This document shows positions 26,176-34,991 of a DNA stretch of 64,000 nucleotides, piece after piece. The DNA is from Pseudooceanicola pacificus (lineage in GTDB: Bacteria > Pseudomonadota > Alphaproteobacteria > Rhodobacterales > Rhodobacteraceae). The translations under genes were made by a program, and so were the position numbers. The notes below the pieces were generated by a model. That model was given only the letters and a program-made list of their open reading frames with translations. It had not been told where the DNA came from and searched no databases. Each line of letters starts with the position of its first letter. The stretch's first letter is position 1. The stretch spans positions 124,001-188,000 of the forward strand of contig NZ_WNXQ01000002.1 in assembly GCF_009789075.1 (NCBI RefSeq). Reading direction: 5' to 3'.

Positions 26176-29163
26176 TTGGTCGATTCTCTTGTGTTGGCCA
26201 TTTTTGGTAGATGGAATGAACCTTTGAAATTTCAGAAACCTGGAATTAAGAAGAACATCAACGAAGCTGTCCTACTTGCAGCCGTCGCGCTGGCCAAGAT
26301 TCAGTACCAAGACCCGGTGAGTGCGGCTGAAGGCCTGAAGGGGATTTGGGCCAAGGTTAAAGGCGAGCTTGAAGATAGTCCCGAGCACAGGGCCTGGACA
26401 TTCATTGCCAGTTGCGTGTCGACAGCGGGTGTCATGCTGCTGCGTGAGCCGCGCATGCGCTGCGAACTTACGGACAGCGAGTTGCGATCGCATGCCCAAG
26501 AACTGGTGGAACTGCTGCCGGATCACGGCAATTTGGCGGCAAGCGACCTAACAAATCTTGCATTGGCGTCGTTCACCCAAATCTGCATTGGACACATACC
26601 GAAGCTGGTGGCTACTGCGGCCCCTGACGCGGGGCTCAGCGATGACCAAGCCAAACAAGCCTATAGGGAAACGCTGGCCAGATCGGTCACGGCCGTGTTT
26701 GATCGACAATCCGACCTGTTTTCAGGGATGGTTGAGGCCGTCCAGGGCGCGGCGTCAACCGCAGATCGCAGAGACATTGCATGGAAACGGCACAGCGCGT
26801 GGGTGCGGGGACTCTTCCATGAAACGCCGGTCTTCTCACCGGACAGCGACATCGATATCCCGCTCTCTTCGGTCTATCAAAAGCTCCGGTGCTATTGGAA
26901 CACGGAACACGAGATGGAACGGCCCGGCGGACGGGACCCGCTCAGATATCGGACAGCGACCGTCGGAGATCTTCACCACACTATAGACGTCTGGCTTGAA
27001 GCCCCAAGTCCGCAAGATGCCGTGCGGTTGATCGCTGGCGGCCCGGGCAGCGGCAAGTCTTCGTTTGCCAAGGCTTACAGCGCGGATCGGATTAGCAAGG
27101 GAACCCACCGGGTTCTGTTCGTTCAACTGCAACACCTCGCGATGTACGGCACGCTTAAGGAAAGCATCGGGCGACATTTGAAGGCGCGGCACGGGTTTAA
27201 ATGGCCGAACAAGACTGAAGGCTTTCCGGAAAACCCGCTGGACTGGCACGGCGAGGACACTCGCCGCATCCTACTGGTGTTCGACGGTTTGGATGAACTG
27301 ACGACGAACAAGGACCGTGAAAATGAACTGACCAGGAAGTTCGTCAGCAATCTGAAGCACGTCTTGAACGACCTCAACTCGGCCGGGCGGCCAGCCTCCG
27401 CTCTTGTGCTGGGTCGGGACGGTGCCATGGATGCCGCCCTCGAAGATGGGGACCTCAGCCTTGACGCTCTGATCCATGTGGCCCCGATCCGTGCCATGAC
27501 ACGTAATGATCTGCGTCTTGACCGAAACCCAGCTGACAAAGACATCGAGGAAGGGTTCGACCCAGTCCAGGATCCAGGCAACCTGATGGAGGGCGACAGC
27601 CGTATCGCATATTGGGAAAAATGGTGCAGAGTTCGGGGAACTCCTGACCTCGCCCCATCCGACGCGATTACTCACGAAAGCATGTCAGAGCTGAATGTGG
27701 AACCGCTGCTGCTCCACCTGCTGATCATATCGGAATTCTGCGGCGACCGCTGGGAAGAGGCGGCAGAAAACCGCAACCTTGTCTATTATGACATTCTTCG
27801 AAAGGTTTTCCGGCGCAACAAGGACAAGGATTTGGATGCCTACAGGCAATTGGAGGAAAGGCATTTCTTCGAGTTGATGGAGGTATTCGGTCTGGCCGCG
27901 TTTCGGGGCAATGGCCGGACCGGCGATCATGAAGAATTTAGTCAATTACGCAGGCGCTATGCCAACCCCAAGGCGGAACATTCGCTATACTCCGGGATCG
28001 ATGGCGCCAGTCTGAAAAATGTCGCGCTGATGGTGCACTCCCGGCAGGATGTGGATGGCGCCGGATTTGAATTCGTTCACAAGAGCTTCGGTGAATATCT
28101 TGCCGCGCGCGCTATGCTGGGGGCTGCGGATCGCCTGCACAAACTGTGGCGCAATGACGACATCGATGAAAGTGAGGAGCAATTGGCGCTGCGATGGGTG
28201 GATCTGATCGGTGGCGGGAAAGTGTCAAGACCTGTGTTGCGGTTCCTCAGCGACGAATGCAAACTGCGGTGTCGAAGTCCCAAAATAGAGATCATCGATA
28301 CCCTGTCAGATATCTTTGATTGGACATTGGTGCACGGCTTCCCTGTGCAGAAGTCGGAAGACCTCCAAATACTTGATTATCGTGGCTTGGAACATCATCA
28401 GAAATGCGCAGAAACAGCCATGCTGGCGACTGTCACGTCCCTTTGGGCTTCCCAGCACAACTCCGTCCCTGACAATCAGGCAGAATTGATACCCATTGGG
28501 ACCTTTTCATCCTCGAGCCGGGCCGCATCCGACATGATCGACAGAATATTTCCAGTGCCGGAAATAGGTGATGCTATTCCCGCTACTCTGAGCGGACTCG
28601 ACCTGGCCATGAGTAATCTGAACATGTGTCGATTTCCCTTGGCGGACCTGTTTGGGGCGGACCTGAGAGGGGCGGACCTGAGAAAGGCGGACCTGACTGA
28701 GGCGAACCTGAGAGGGGCGTACCTGAGTGGGGCAGACCTGAGAGGGGCGGACCTGAAAGGGGCGGACCTGAGTGGGGCTTACCTGGGCGGGGCGTACCTG
28801 AGTGGGGCAGACTTGACTGAGGCGGACCTGAGTGGGGCGGACCTGACTGAGGCGGACCTGAGTGGGGCGGACCTGAGAAGGGCGGTCCTGAGAGGGGCGA
28901 ATATACGATCCACCGACCTGAGTGACTGCCGCATGGGTTCCACGTCACTCAGGTCGGTGGATTGTACCGCTGCACTAAATCTGTCCCAGCAACAGGTCAA
29001 TGCCGCCTTTGGAGTGAAGTCCGGCGTCGGCCTGACTCTTTTGCGGCCTAATTTTGCCTGCCCGGATCATTGGCATATTGCCGAGGACAAGGAGGAAGAC
29101 AGCAATGAAGCCATCAGGGCCTATGTGCGGGCTTGGGCAACTTGGGCAAATGCACGTCAGTAA
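26176..29163 (+). CDS. NACHT STAND NTPase with C-terminal pentapeptide repeats
   Basis: A ~995-residue signalling NTPase. Residues 1-270 are helical and unassigned (possible effector or adaptor). The NACHT NTPase has Walker A GGPGSGKS at 288-295 and Walker B with the NACHT pattern ILLVFDGLDEL at 365-375. The winged-helix end is marked by FEFVHKSFGEYLAARAML (about 630-650). About residues 820-915 are pentapeptide repeats of A(D/N/Y)LxG type, roughly 19 units, then a 70-residue tail. STAND proteins sense a trigger through the C-terminal repeats and oligomerise; bacterial NACHT proteins are known antiphage factors. No nuclease motif is seen in the N terminus, so the neighbouring Mrr protein is the obvious effector. 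The start is unsure: TTG 26176 or GTG 26191 fit, with no ATG near. GC is low for this genome. Confidence 0.85.
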   Translation: MVDSLVLAIFGRWNEPLKFQKPGIKKNINEAVLLAAVALAKIQYQDPVSAAEGLKGIWAKVKGELEDSPEHRAWTFIASCVSTAGVMLLREPRMRCELTDSELRSHAQELVELLPDHGNLAASDLTNLALASFTQICIGHIPKLVATAAPDAGLSDDQAKQAYRETLARSVTAVFDRQSDLFSGMVEAVQGAASTADRRDIAWKRHSAWVRGLFHETPVFSPDSDIDIPLSSVYQKLRCYWNTEHEMERPGGRDPLRYRTATVGDLHHTIDVWLEAPSPQDAVRLIAGGPGSGKSSFAKAYSADRISKGTHRVLFVQLQHLAMYGTLKESIGRHLKARHGFKWPNKTEGFPENPLDWHGEDTRRILLVFDGLDELTTNKDRENELTRKFVSNLKHVLNDLNSAGRPASALVLGRDGAMDAALEDGDLSLDALIHVAPIRAMTRNDLRLDRNPADKDIEEGFDPVQDPGNLMEGDSRIAYWEKWCRVRGTPDLAPSDAITHESMSELNVEPLLLHLLIISEFCGDRWEEAAENRNLVYYDILRKVFRRNKDKDLDAYRQLEERHFFELMEVFGLAAFRGNGRTGDHEEFSQLRRRYANPKAEHSLYSGIDGASLKNVALMVHSRQDVDGAGFEFVHKSFGEYLAARAMLGAADRLHKLWRNDDIDESEEQLALRWVDLIGGGKVSRPVLRFLSDECKLRCRSPKIEIIDTLSDIFDWTLVHGFPVQKSEDLQILDYRGLEHHQKCAETAMLATVTSLWASQHNSVPDNQAELIPIGTFSSSSRAASDMIDRIFPVPEIGDAIPATLSGLDLAMSNLNMCRFPLADLFGADLRGADLRKADLTEANLRGAYLSGADLRGADLKGADLSGAYLGGAYLSGADLTEADLSGADLTEADLSGADLRRAVLRGANIRSTDLSDCRMGSTSLRSVDCTAALNLSQQQVNAAFGVKSGVGLTLLRPNFACPDHWHIAEDKEEDSNEAIRAYVRAWATWANARQ
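28641..28905 (+). repeat. 15-bp tandem repeats coding for the pentapeptides
   Basis: Units close to GGGGCGGACCTGAGT or GGGGCGGACCTGAGA follow one another about 17 times. The DNA identity, not only the protein pattern, is high, which indicates recent expansion by slippage or unequal crossing-over within the NACHT gene. Confidence 0.85.
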
Positions 29164-29401
29164 GGTCGAGGTCGCTGCGAGTGCCGCCTCCGCACCTGCC
29201 ATTGTCTTGACGGCAAGTATCGAGATCGCTGCATCGAGCTTTGCACGGTTTACGTGACTTGATGCTTAAGCCATTGGTTCGGCTGGAATCACTACTGCCG
29301 GTCAAAAATCGGGTCCCACTTAAGGTCGGCTCGCGCTGAGGGCGTCCAAAGCCTAGTGCATTGATATCAAGATCAAATCCGCCAAGTGGGACGCCTTCAT
29401 G

Positions 29402-29429
29402 GTAAGTGGGCGGCCTGGGTCCCACTTAC
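29402..29429. repeat. Perfect 9-bp inverted repeat
   Basis: GTAAGTGGG (29402-29410) and CCCACTTAC (29421-29429) with a 10-base spacer. Related words GTCCCACTTAA (29313-29323) and AAGTGGGAC (29384-29392) lie just upstream. They could be operator copies or ends of a lost mobile element. Confidence 0.5.
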
Positions 29430-29716
29430 CGGCCAGGATTTCGGTCCGATAAGCGCCTTTGTGTACCCCTCAAATTCCGTTTCAACCCGGTTTTACAAAG
29501 GGTTACGCCTCTCGTATGGCCAGAGGTCCAATCCGTGCCGATCGGCCTTCTTTTGGCCGGCAAACCACGGGTCTTCAATACCACTGACTGATTGCCGCCG
29601 CTCAGTACCCAGCCACTTTGGGTCGGCATGACCTGTTGAAGTTGTCGTCTTCTGGCCTCTTCCGGCGTCTTGATGTCTCTTCCGGCTTCCACTGTAAGTT
29701 TATCTGTCACCCGACA

Positions 29717-29818
29717 ATCGCCGAAGTCCTGCATCAGCGGTGTCATGTCGGTGAGTGCCGCGGCGACCCGGGCGGGCGCCCGGGTCATCTCCTCGGTGTT
29801 GAGTTCGATGCGGATCAC
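29717..29818 (-). pseudogene. Fragment of Mu-like phage virion morphogenesis protein (gpG type)
   Basis: The minus-strand frame begins MIRIELNTEEMTRAPARVAA followed by LTDMTPLMQDFGD, which looks like the N terminus of the Mu gpG / phage virion morphogenesis family. After about 34 residues the likeness stops and the frame runs into unrelated sequence. No other complete phage gene is near. It is a remnant from a lost Mu-like prophage; recognition is by eye. Confidence 0.4.
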
Positions 29819-30475
29819 GATTATGTCCCCTCATGCAGGCGTGACACGGTGATAGTCTCGCGGCCGTAGCACGGTCTTCGGACCGGAGCGCTTTGCGGGG
29901 TTTCCGGCTTCGGCCGGGTGCGAGGCCCCGCCGCCTGCATCACTCCCGTCTCAGATATTGCCGGATCAGCCGGGCGCGCTCGGCAGGGTCTGCGCTGATG
30001 CGCCGGAAGCTCGCCACGAACAGGCCCTCGCCGCTGCGGGTGAGGGGCGCGACCATGGCCTCGATCATCGCGACCACATCCGCCGGGTCTTGCCCACGTC
30101 ATCGCGGCCCGTGTCGTTGCGCCCGCGCGTGATCACGGTGCGGCAGGCCAGCAGCGTCAGGCAAAGCCGCAGGGTCGGCTTCAAGACCGATCCGGCCAAA
30201 TCCTCCGTCACATCGCCACAGGCCCGGGGGCCACTCAACCGCCGAACACCTGGAACGCACCATCCGGGCCCACCTGCGCCACCCGATCCGGGTCAGGACT
30301 CCTGACGCCTGTACTTTTGGACATCATACGGGCTGGCAACCCAAAGCACCGATGGAGCGCATAGCGTCTGCGTCGATCCTTGCGAAAGGTGGTTCAGGGC
30401 GCACTTTGGGCGGCAAGCGCACCTTGGCTGCGATCTTTGCCAATCCCGGCTCTGGTCAGGACGGATCGCCACCCG

Positions 30476-31786
30476 TCACGCCCGGAGGGCCGGTACGATG
30501 GGCTGACGCAGGATGATTGCGGCCGGTAGAAGGGACAGGACCAGCGTCACGGAAACGAAGCCGGCGAGGAAGTGGATTTCGGTCCAGCCGAGCGGCGCGG
30601 TCACGAGAATGTCGGTCTGGGCGGTCACGACCCTGGCAAGGAGTGTCGCTGCGCCGATTCCGATACACAGCCCTAAGATGGCACCGGCCGAAAGAAGCAC
30701 TGCGCCGAACGACCAGACCACAGCCAAGACGAAACGGGCCGGTGCCCCGAGCGCGCGCAACAGGGCGATATGCCGATGGAACAGGCGCGACAGGATGAAA
30801 AGCCCAAGCAGAACGGCGGCAGCCACAAGGGTCTGCGTCACCAGCGCCATCAGCGACATGATCTGGCGGATGTCGCCGAGGACGCGGTAGAGCTGTGACA
30901 GGACCGCGCCGGGAAAGAAGGCCATCGTGTCGCGATCGCGGGTGAATTCGGATCGCAGGGCGTAGTTTGCCCAAAGCGCCTCTGACCGAACCACGACAGC
31001 GGGCGTGCCCGGGAAATAGGCCGGGTCGAAGGGCGGGCCAAGCTGGTCGGCTCTCTCGGGCGCGTGGCCGTTGGCCAGACCGTGAACGCCCCATACCGCT
31101 TCGATCGGCAGCAGAATGGCGCGGTCCCAGGGTGTGCCGGTGGGGGCGAGACGGCCGACAACCGTCAGGTCCGCGCCTTCATGGGCGTCGTGTTCGGCGG
31201 CGTCGCCGTGGCCGTGGGCAGGTTCGAACCCGTCCCCGATATGCAGATCGACCAGGGCGCCGACAAGCGCCTCGTGGGTGTCCTGCCACATGCGGCCCTC
31301 GATCTGCCCGTCCGCCAGATAGCGCGCGAAGTCCGCCGTGGTCCCGATCACCGGCGACGGTCCAAAGCTGTCTCCGAAGGCGAGCGGGGCGGCGATCGAG
31401 ACGTTGTCGTGCGTGGAGATCTCGGCGTAGGTCGCCCCGTCCAGCAGCGGCATGTCGGAGGGTTGCAGAAAGACCGCGGCCATCATGACGCTGAGTTCAC
31501 TGCCCGGCGCAGAGATCACCAGGTCGAATTTGTCCGCCGCCTGCGCGGTGCCGCGCCGCAAGCCGCGTTCCTGTGCCAGAAGGCCGATGCCCATGCAGAC
31601 CGAAATGGCGATCAGCAGGACGAACAGGGCAGAGGCGCCGCGAAACCGCCGCAGGATCGCCCAGACCAGCGTCCAGGGCGCATAGCCTCGCAAGACGAGG
31701 GCGCCAACCAGGAGCGCCGGGACAAGCAGAAGGGCCGTCAACGCGATGTCCTGCGCCAGCGCGGGGAGGGTGTCCCAGACAGTCAT
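30476..31786 (-). CDS. ABC transporter permease, FtsX/MacB type, with His-rich loop
   Basis: A 436-residue inner membrane protein with one N-terminal helix pair, a large periplasmic domain (about residues 75-290) and three C-terminal helices, the FtsX layout. The periplasmic domain contains HGHGDAAEHDAHEG at about residue 197, a likely metal-binding stretch. The ATG overlaps the stop of the ATPase gene by four bases. Together with the ATPase and the DUF3299-like protein it resembles the zinc-regulated ZrgBCD genes of Vibrio, a zinc importer; that is family knowledge applied by gene order, and the ZrgA-type zinc-binding gene is missing here. A role in lipoprotein or peptide export is the alternative. 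Confidence 0.78.
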   Translation of the reverse strand: MTVWDTLPALAQDIALTALLLVPALLVGALVLRGYAPWTLVWAILRRFRGASALFVLLIAISVCMGIGLLAQERGLRRGTAQAADKFDLVISAPGSELSVMMAAVFLQPSDMPLLDGATYAEISTHDNVSIAAPLAFGDSFGPSPVIGTTADFARYLADGQIEGRMWQDTHEALVGALVDLHIGDGFEPAHGHGDAAEHDAHEGADLTVVGRLAPTGTPWDRAILLPIEAVWGVHGLANGHAPERADQLGPPFDPAYFPGTPAVVVRSEALWANYALRSEFTRDRDTMAFFPGAVLSQLYRVLGDIRQIMSLMALVTQTLVAAAVLLGLFILSRLFHRHIALLRALGAPARFVLAVVWSFGAVLLSAGAILGLCIGIGAATLLARVVTAQTDILVTAPLGWTEIHFLAGFVSVTLVLSLLPAAIILRQPIVPALRA

Positions 31787-32469
31787 GCAGCGCTCGCCCG
31801 GTTGTCGGTCGCCCTGCCGTCGACGATGTTCAATACGCGGTCCATGCGGGCGATCAGCGCGGGGTCATGGCTGACGGCGACCAGAGTGGTGCCGGCACCG
31901 CGCGCGGCGGCGATCAGGTCTTCGATCAGTGCGTCGGCGGCCGCCCTGTCGAGGCTTGCGGTCGGTTCATCCGCCAGCAACACGGGCGCATTCGTCGCCA
32001 TCGCACGGGCGATGGATGTGCGTTGACGTTCGCCGCCCGAAAAGCTGGCCACGGAGCGATCCTTCGCCTGCCTGCCGAGGCCAAGGAAGTCGAGCCAGCC
32101 CGCCGCGCGGGCGCGCACTGCCCCCCGCTCGCGCCTTGGGCGGAACATGGCGGCGAGGCCGGCATTGGCCTCGGCGTCAAGTTCCTCGAACAGCAGGAAG
32201 TCCTGAAAGATCATGCCGATATTCTCTGCACGGAACCGTGTGCGCTTGCCGGGAAGCAGGCGCAGGATGTCCTCGTCGCCCCAGCGGATCATGCCCTGCG
32301 CGTCCAGCAGCCCGGCCAGGGCATAGAGCAGTGTCGACTTGCCCGCTCCGGACGGGCCCTGGATGCCGACAAGCGCTCCGGCGGGCAGTTCCAGTTCCGG
32401 CAGAGACAGCAGCACGCGGCCATCGCTGGCACGGACGGTCAGGCCGGTAATCGAGAGAGGCAGTCCCAT
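31783..32469 (-). CDS. ABC transporter ATP-binding protein, LolD/MacB type
   Basis: The 228-residue ATPase partner of the FtsX-like permease. Walker A is GPSGAGKST, the signature is SFSGGERQRTSIARA, and Walker B is VLLADEPTASLD, followed by the H-loop SHDPAL. The E-rich segment before the signature fits the LolD/MacB subfamily, which drives mechanotransmission rather than classical import. It sits in the middle of the three-gene operon: three bases after the DUF3299-like gene and overlapping the permease by four bases. Confidence 0.87.
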   Translation of the reverse strand: MGLPLSITGLTVRASDGRVLLSLPELELPAGALVGIQGPSGAGKSTLLYALAGLLDAQGMIRWGDEDILRLLPGKRTRFRAENIGMIFQDFLLFEELDAEANAGLAAMFRPRRERGAVRARAAGWLDFLGLGRQAKDRSVASFSGGERQRTSIARAMATNAPVLLADEPTASLDRAAADALIEDLIAAARGAGTTLVAVSHDPALIARMDRVLNIVDGRATDNRASAA

Positions 32470-32472
32470 GAT

Positions 32473-32892
32473 TCAGGCGATGCTCGCGTCCATCAGCCTG
32501 ACGAGGCTGACGAAACCGGTCTCCGGGTCCTTGTAGGGTGTCAGTTCCAACACGCCGGACGTGACGATCTTTGCGTTGTACGGAACGACATCCACGATCC
32601 GCTTGGTGTAGACGGCGACGATATCGCTTGGCCATTCTGCCTCGGTCTCGCAGAACGGGCACACGGCCATCGGGCGGCGCGTGAGGACGAAAAACTTGCT
32701 CTCGGCCTTGAGCGGCGGAGCCATGTAGCCTTCGATGGCGAGGCGCTCGCCCTCGCTGGCCTTGGCAAAATCGGAAATCGCCTGACGGTGGTACAGGGTA
32801 CGCAGCTTGATCGGTTCTCCGTCAGCCATTGCGGGGCGGGCCAGAAACGGCGCGGCCAGCGCGGTTGTCACGAATCTGCGGCGTGTGAGCAT
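32473..32892 (-). CDS. Exported DUF3299-like protein
   Basis: A 139-residue periplasmic protein. The true start is taken as ATG 32892, after AGGGAG, because it gives a twin-arginine-like signal (MLTRRRFVTTALAAPFLARP). The mature part contains IEGYMAPPL and a pair of cysteines in AVCPFCETEAEWP, which may bind metal, and then the beta-rich end typical of DUF3299. This family accompanies zinc-responsive ABC operons in other Proteobacteria. It is first in the operon with the ATPase and permease, directly behind the terminator of phoA. Confidence 0.65.
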   Translation of the reverse strand: MLTRRRFVTTALAAPFLARPAMADGEPIKLRTLYHRQAISDFAKASEGERLAIEGYMAPPLKAESKFFVLTRRPMAVCPFCETEAEWPSDIVAVYTKRIVDVVPYNAKIVTSGVLELTPYKDPETGFVSLVRLMDASIA

Positions 32893-32950
32893 TGTGTGGC
32901 TCCCTGGGGCTGCGGGTAGTGGCCGGACAAGCCTTCCTGACGAAGGCAGA

Positions 32951-32974
32951 AGGGCCCCGGTGTCGCGGGGCCCT
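32951..32974 (-). terminator. Terminator hairpin after the alkaline phosphatase gene
   Basis: AGGGCCCCG (32951-32959) pairs perfectly with CGGGGCCCT (32966-32974) around a six-base loop; on the minus strand TTCT follows. It lies 23 bases after the phoA stop. The T-run is short, so termination may be partial and allow readthrough into the ABC operon. Confidence 0.65.
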
Positions 32975-32996
32975 TCGGTGTGTCGCCGGTCGCGGA

Positions 32997-34496
32997 TTAT
33001 TCGGCGTTGATCGCGTGGTTCATCACGTGGAAAATCACGTTCTGCTCCAGGGTGCCGTCGATCAGATGGGCCCAAGGGCCCTTGGCATAGACGGCAACGT
33101 CCTCGCCCGAGTGGGTTTCCGAAGACATCGGGATCAGCGCCTGCTGGAGGTAGTCCAGATCGGTGGCTTCTTCCTGGGTCACGTCCGGACGGGAGCCGGA
33201 GAAGTCGTTCTTGCCTTCACCCTGCTTCAGGATGGTGCCGGAGCCGTTGGTGTAGGTGATGACCGAGTAGGGCTTGCCGTCGTCGGCGAGGTTCAGCTCG
33301 TCGGAGTGCATCTCCCCTTCCTTGGCGATGCCGTAGCACAGGCCGTGGATCGGAGTGCCGCGACCGCAATAGCCATTGAACGCGATGGCGTGCTCGTGGT
33401 CGGCGGTGACGATGATCAGAGTGTCCTCGTCGTTGGTCATCTCGTCGGCCAGAGCGACGGCCTCGGTCCAGATCATGCCATCGGCGGCGGTGCGGGCAAA
33501 GTTGCCGGCGTGGTTGGCGTGATCCACGCGGCCCGCCTCGATTTCCAGGTAGAAGCCTTCGTCGTTCTGGCTCAGGAAGTCGATGGCGGTACGGGTCATG
33601 TCGGTCAGCGAGGGCTCGGTGGCCGGACGGTCTGCCTCATAAGACGTGTGGCTGTCGGTCCAGAGGCCGAGGATCGGCTTGGACATGTCCAGCGCGTTCA
33701 GCTCTTCAAGGTTCGAAGCATACTGAATGCCGGCCTCTTTGGCGTCCGCGATCAGGTCAGCGCCATCCGCACGGCGGCCGGTGCCGCCGTTGGGCGTCGC
33801 TGCATCCTTGGGCGTAAAGTAGCGCGACCCGCCACCCAGTGCGATGTCCAGCATGCCAGATGTCATGGCGTCGATCATCTGTGCCGCGATGTCCTTCTGG
33901 GCGGTGCAGCCCTCGGGCACCGAGTCTTCCCAGTTGCGGTTGGCGGTCTTGGAATAGACGGCAGCCGGGGTGGCGTGCGTCAGGCGCGCGGTCGAGACGA
34001 TGCCCACCGATTTGCCCATGCCCTCGACGATTTCGGCAAAGGTCGTCAGCTCGTTGCCGGCCACGGTCGAGCAGTCGTCGTGGATCGCGTCGCCGGTCAG
34101 GTTGATCAGGTTGAAGCGCTGCTTGACACCGGTGTTCATCGCGCCGGCTGTCGGGGCCGAGTCCGGGGTCTGGGCATTGATGTTGTAGGTCTTGACCAGC
34201 GCGGAGTGGTAATCCGGGGTCTCGTAGGGCAGGACTTCTTCCTCGCCCAGTTTGCCCTTCTGCTGACCGACATAGAGGCGCGTGGCGTAGTTGGTGCCGA
34301 CTCCGTTGCCATCCGCGATCATCAGGATCACGTTCTTGGCCCGGCCGGTGTTGGCCTGACGCGCGATAAGCTCCTGGATGGTGGTCTCACCAGATTTGAA
34401 CCAGTCGTTGTCGGTTTGAATGTTGGGCAGGTCCTGCGCAGTTACGGCGCTGGCGGCCGTCAAGGCCAGCACGGAGAGCAGAGAGTGTTTGATCAT
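32997..34496 (-). CDS. phoA: Secreted alkaline phosphatase
   Basis: A 499-residue periplasmic phosphomonoesterase of the PhoA superfamily, releasing phosphate from organic esters and needing zinc and magnesium. ATG 34496 follows AGGACG and opens a signal peptide (MIKHSLLSVLALTAASAVTA, then Q). Metal and active-site segments are present: NVILMIADGNGVGTNYATRL, the nucleophile serine in PDSAPTAGAMNTG, VDHANHAGN, and TADHEHAIAFN. The frame continues upstream to 34682 but that part is shadow. It is followed by an ABC operon that may bring in zinc, which would fit the metal need of the enzyme. I could not identify a Pho box. PhoA is preferred over PhoX and PhoD from the motifs. Confidence 0.9.
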   Translation of the reverse strand: MIKHSLLSVLALTAASAVTAQDLPNIQTDNDWFKSGETTIQELIARQANTGRAKNVILMIADGNGVGTNYATRLYVGQQKGKLGEEEVLPYETPDYHSALVKTYNINAQTPDSAPTAGAMNTGVKQRFNLINLTGDAIHDDCSTVAGNELTTFAEIVEGMGKSVGIVSTARLTHATPAAVYSKTANRNWEDSVPEGCTAQKDIAAQMIDAMTSGMLDIALGGGSRYFTPKDAATPNGGTGRRADGADLIADAKEAGIQYASNLEELNALDMSKPILGLWTDSHTSYEADRPATEPSLTDMTRTAIDFLSQNDEGFYLEIEAGRVDHANHAGNFARTAADGMIWTEAVALADEMTNDEDTLIIVTADHEHAIAFNGYCGRGTPIHGLCYGIAKEGEMHSDELNLADDGKPYSVITYTNGSGTILKQGEGKNDFSGSRPDVTQEEATDLDYLQQALIPMSSETHSGEDVAVYAKGPWAHLIDGTLEQNVIFHVMNHAINAE

Positions 34497-34991
34497 GGAA
34501 TTCGTCCTGTTGCGGGTGGCGTTTCTTGCGTCGTCGGCGGTTCGCCTGCGCTCGGTATCGCTGTTCTGTGACACTTCCATGATGCCGCAACGGAAGAACG
34601 CGGTGGCATCGCCACCGGGCATCGCCGGCATCGAGGGCAAAGGTCTGGGGCCTGACGTGACGGCATGCCCGGCGGCGGCCATGCCTGTGCCCCTGCTTGC
34701 CGTTTGCGCGCGCCGTCGGCAGGATCAGGGCGAAAGACCATCCGACATGCGGTGGGGCATCGGCAACCGGTTGGACAGCCTTTCGCAGGTCGACAGCCAC
34801 CCCGCATCCTTCGCCATGAGCAAGGGCTATGGGGATTGGCTACCTTCCGTTCCATGCGCCCATCACTTTCTCGGGGGCACCTGGAGCTGTGCAGCCTGGT
34901 CCGGTGACGAGAGTATTGCGCAGCCGCCTTACTTCGTCACACTTGATTGCATGCCGAACACCTTCCCGCTTTCGCCCAGCCCCGATCCTGC
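34497..34991. other. Intergenic region between phoA and the MocR gene
   Basis: 495 bases between divergent genes. Frames here lack recognisable products. It should contain the promoters of phoA (minus) and of the MocR regulator (plus), but no clear consensus boxes or repeats stand out. Confidence 0.35.

Larger units (their letters stand above)
29164..30475. other. Decayed DNA at the right side of the island
   Basis: About 1.3 kb without an intact gene. It holds a fragment of a Mu-like phage morphogenesis gene (29717-29818 minus), several copies of a GTGGGAC/GTCCCAC word (29313, 29385, 29402-29429), and short frames on the minus strand such as the one ending near 29960 (VASFRRISADPAERARLIRQ) that look like broken phage genes. 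Composition returns to high GC from about 29750. No terminal repeat pairing with the left side was found. Confidence 0.5.

Noticed and set aside
28641-28905. CRISPR array
   Set aside because: The repeats are contiguous 15-bp coding units without spacers.
28583-28948. Minus-strand frame with SGPPHSGPP repeats
   Set aside because: It is the antisense of the pentapeptide repeat DNA, so the repeat pattern is inherited from the real gene.
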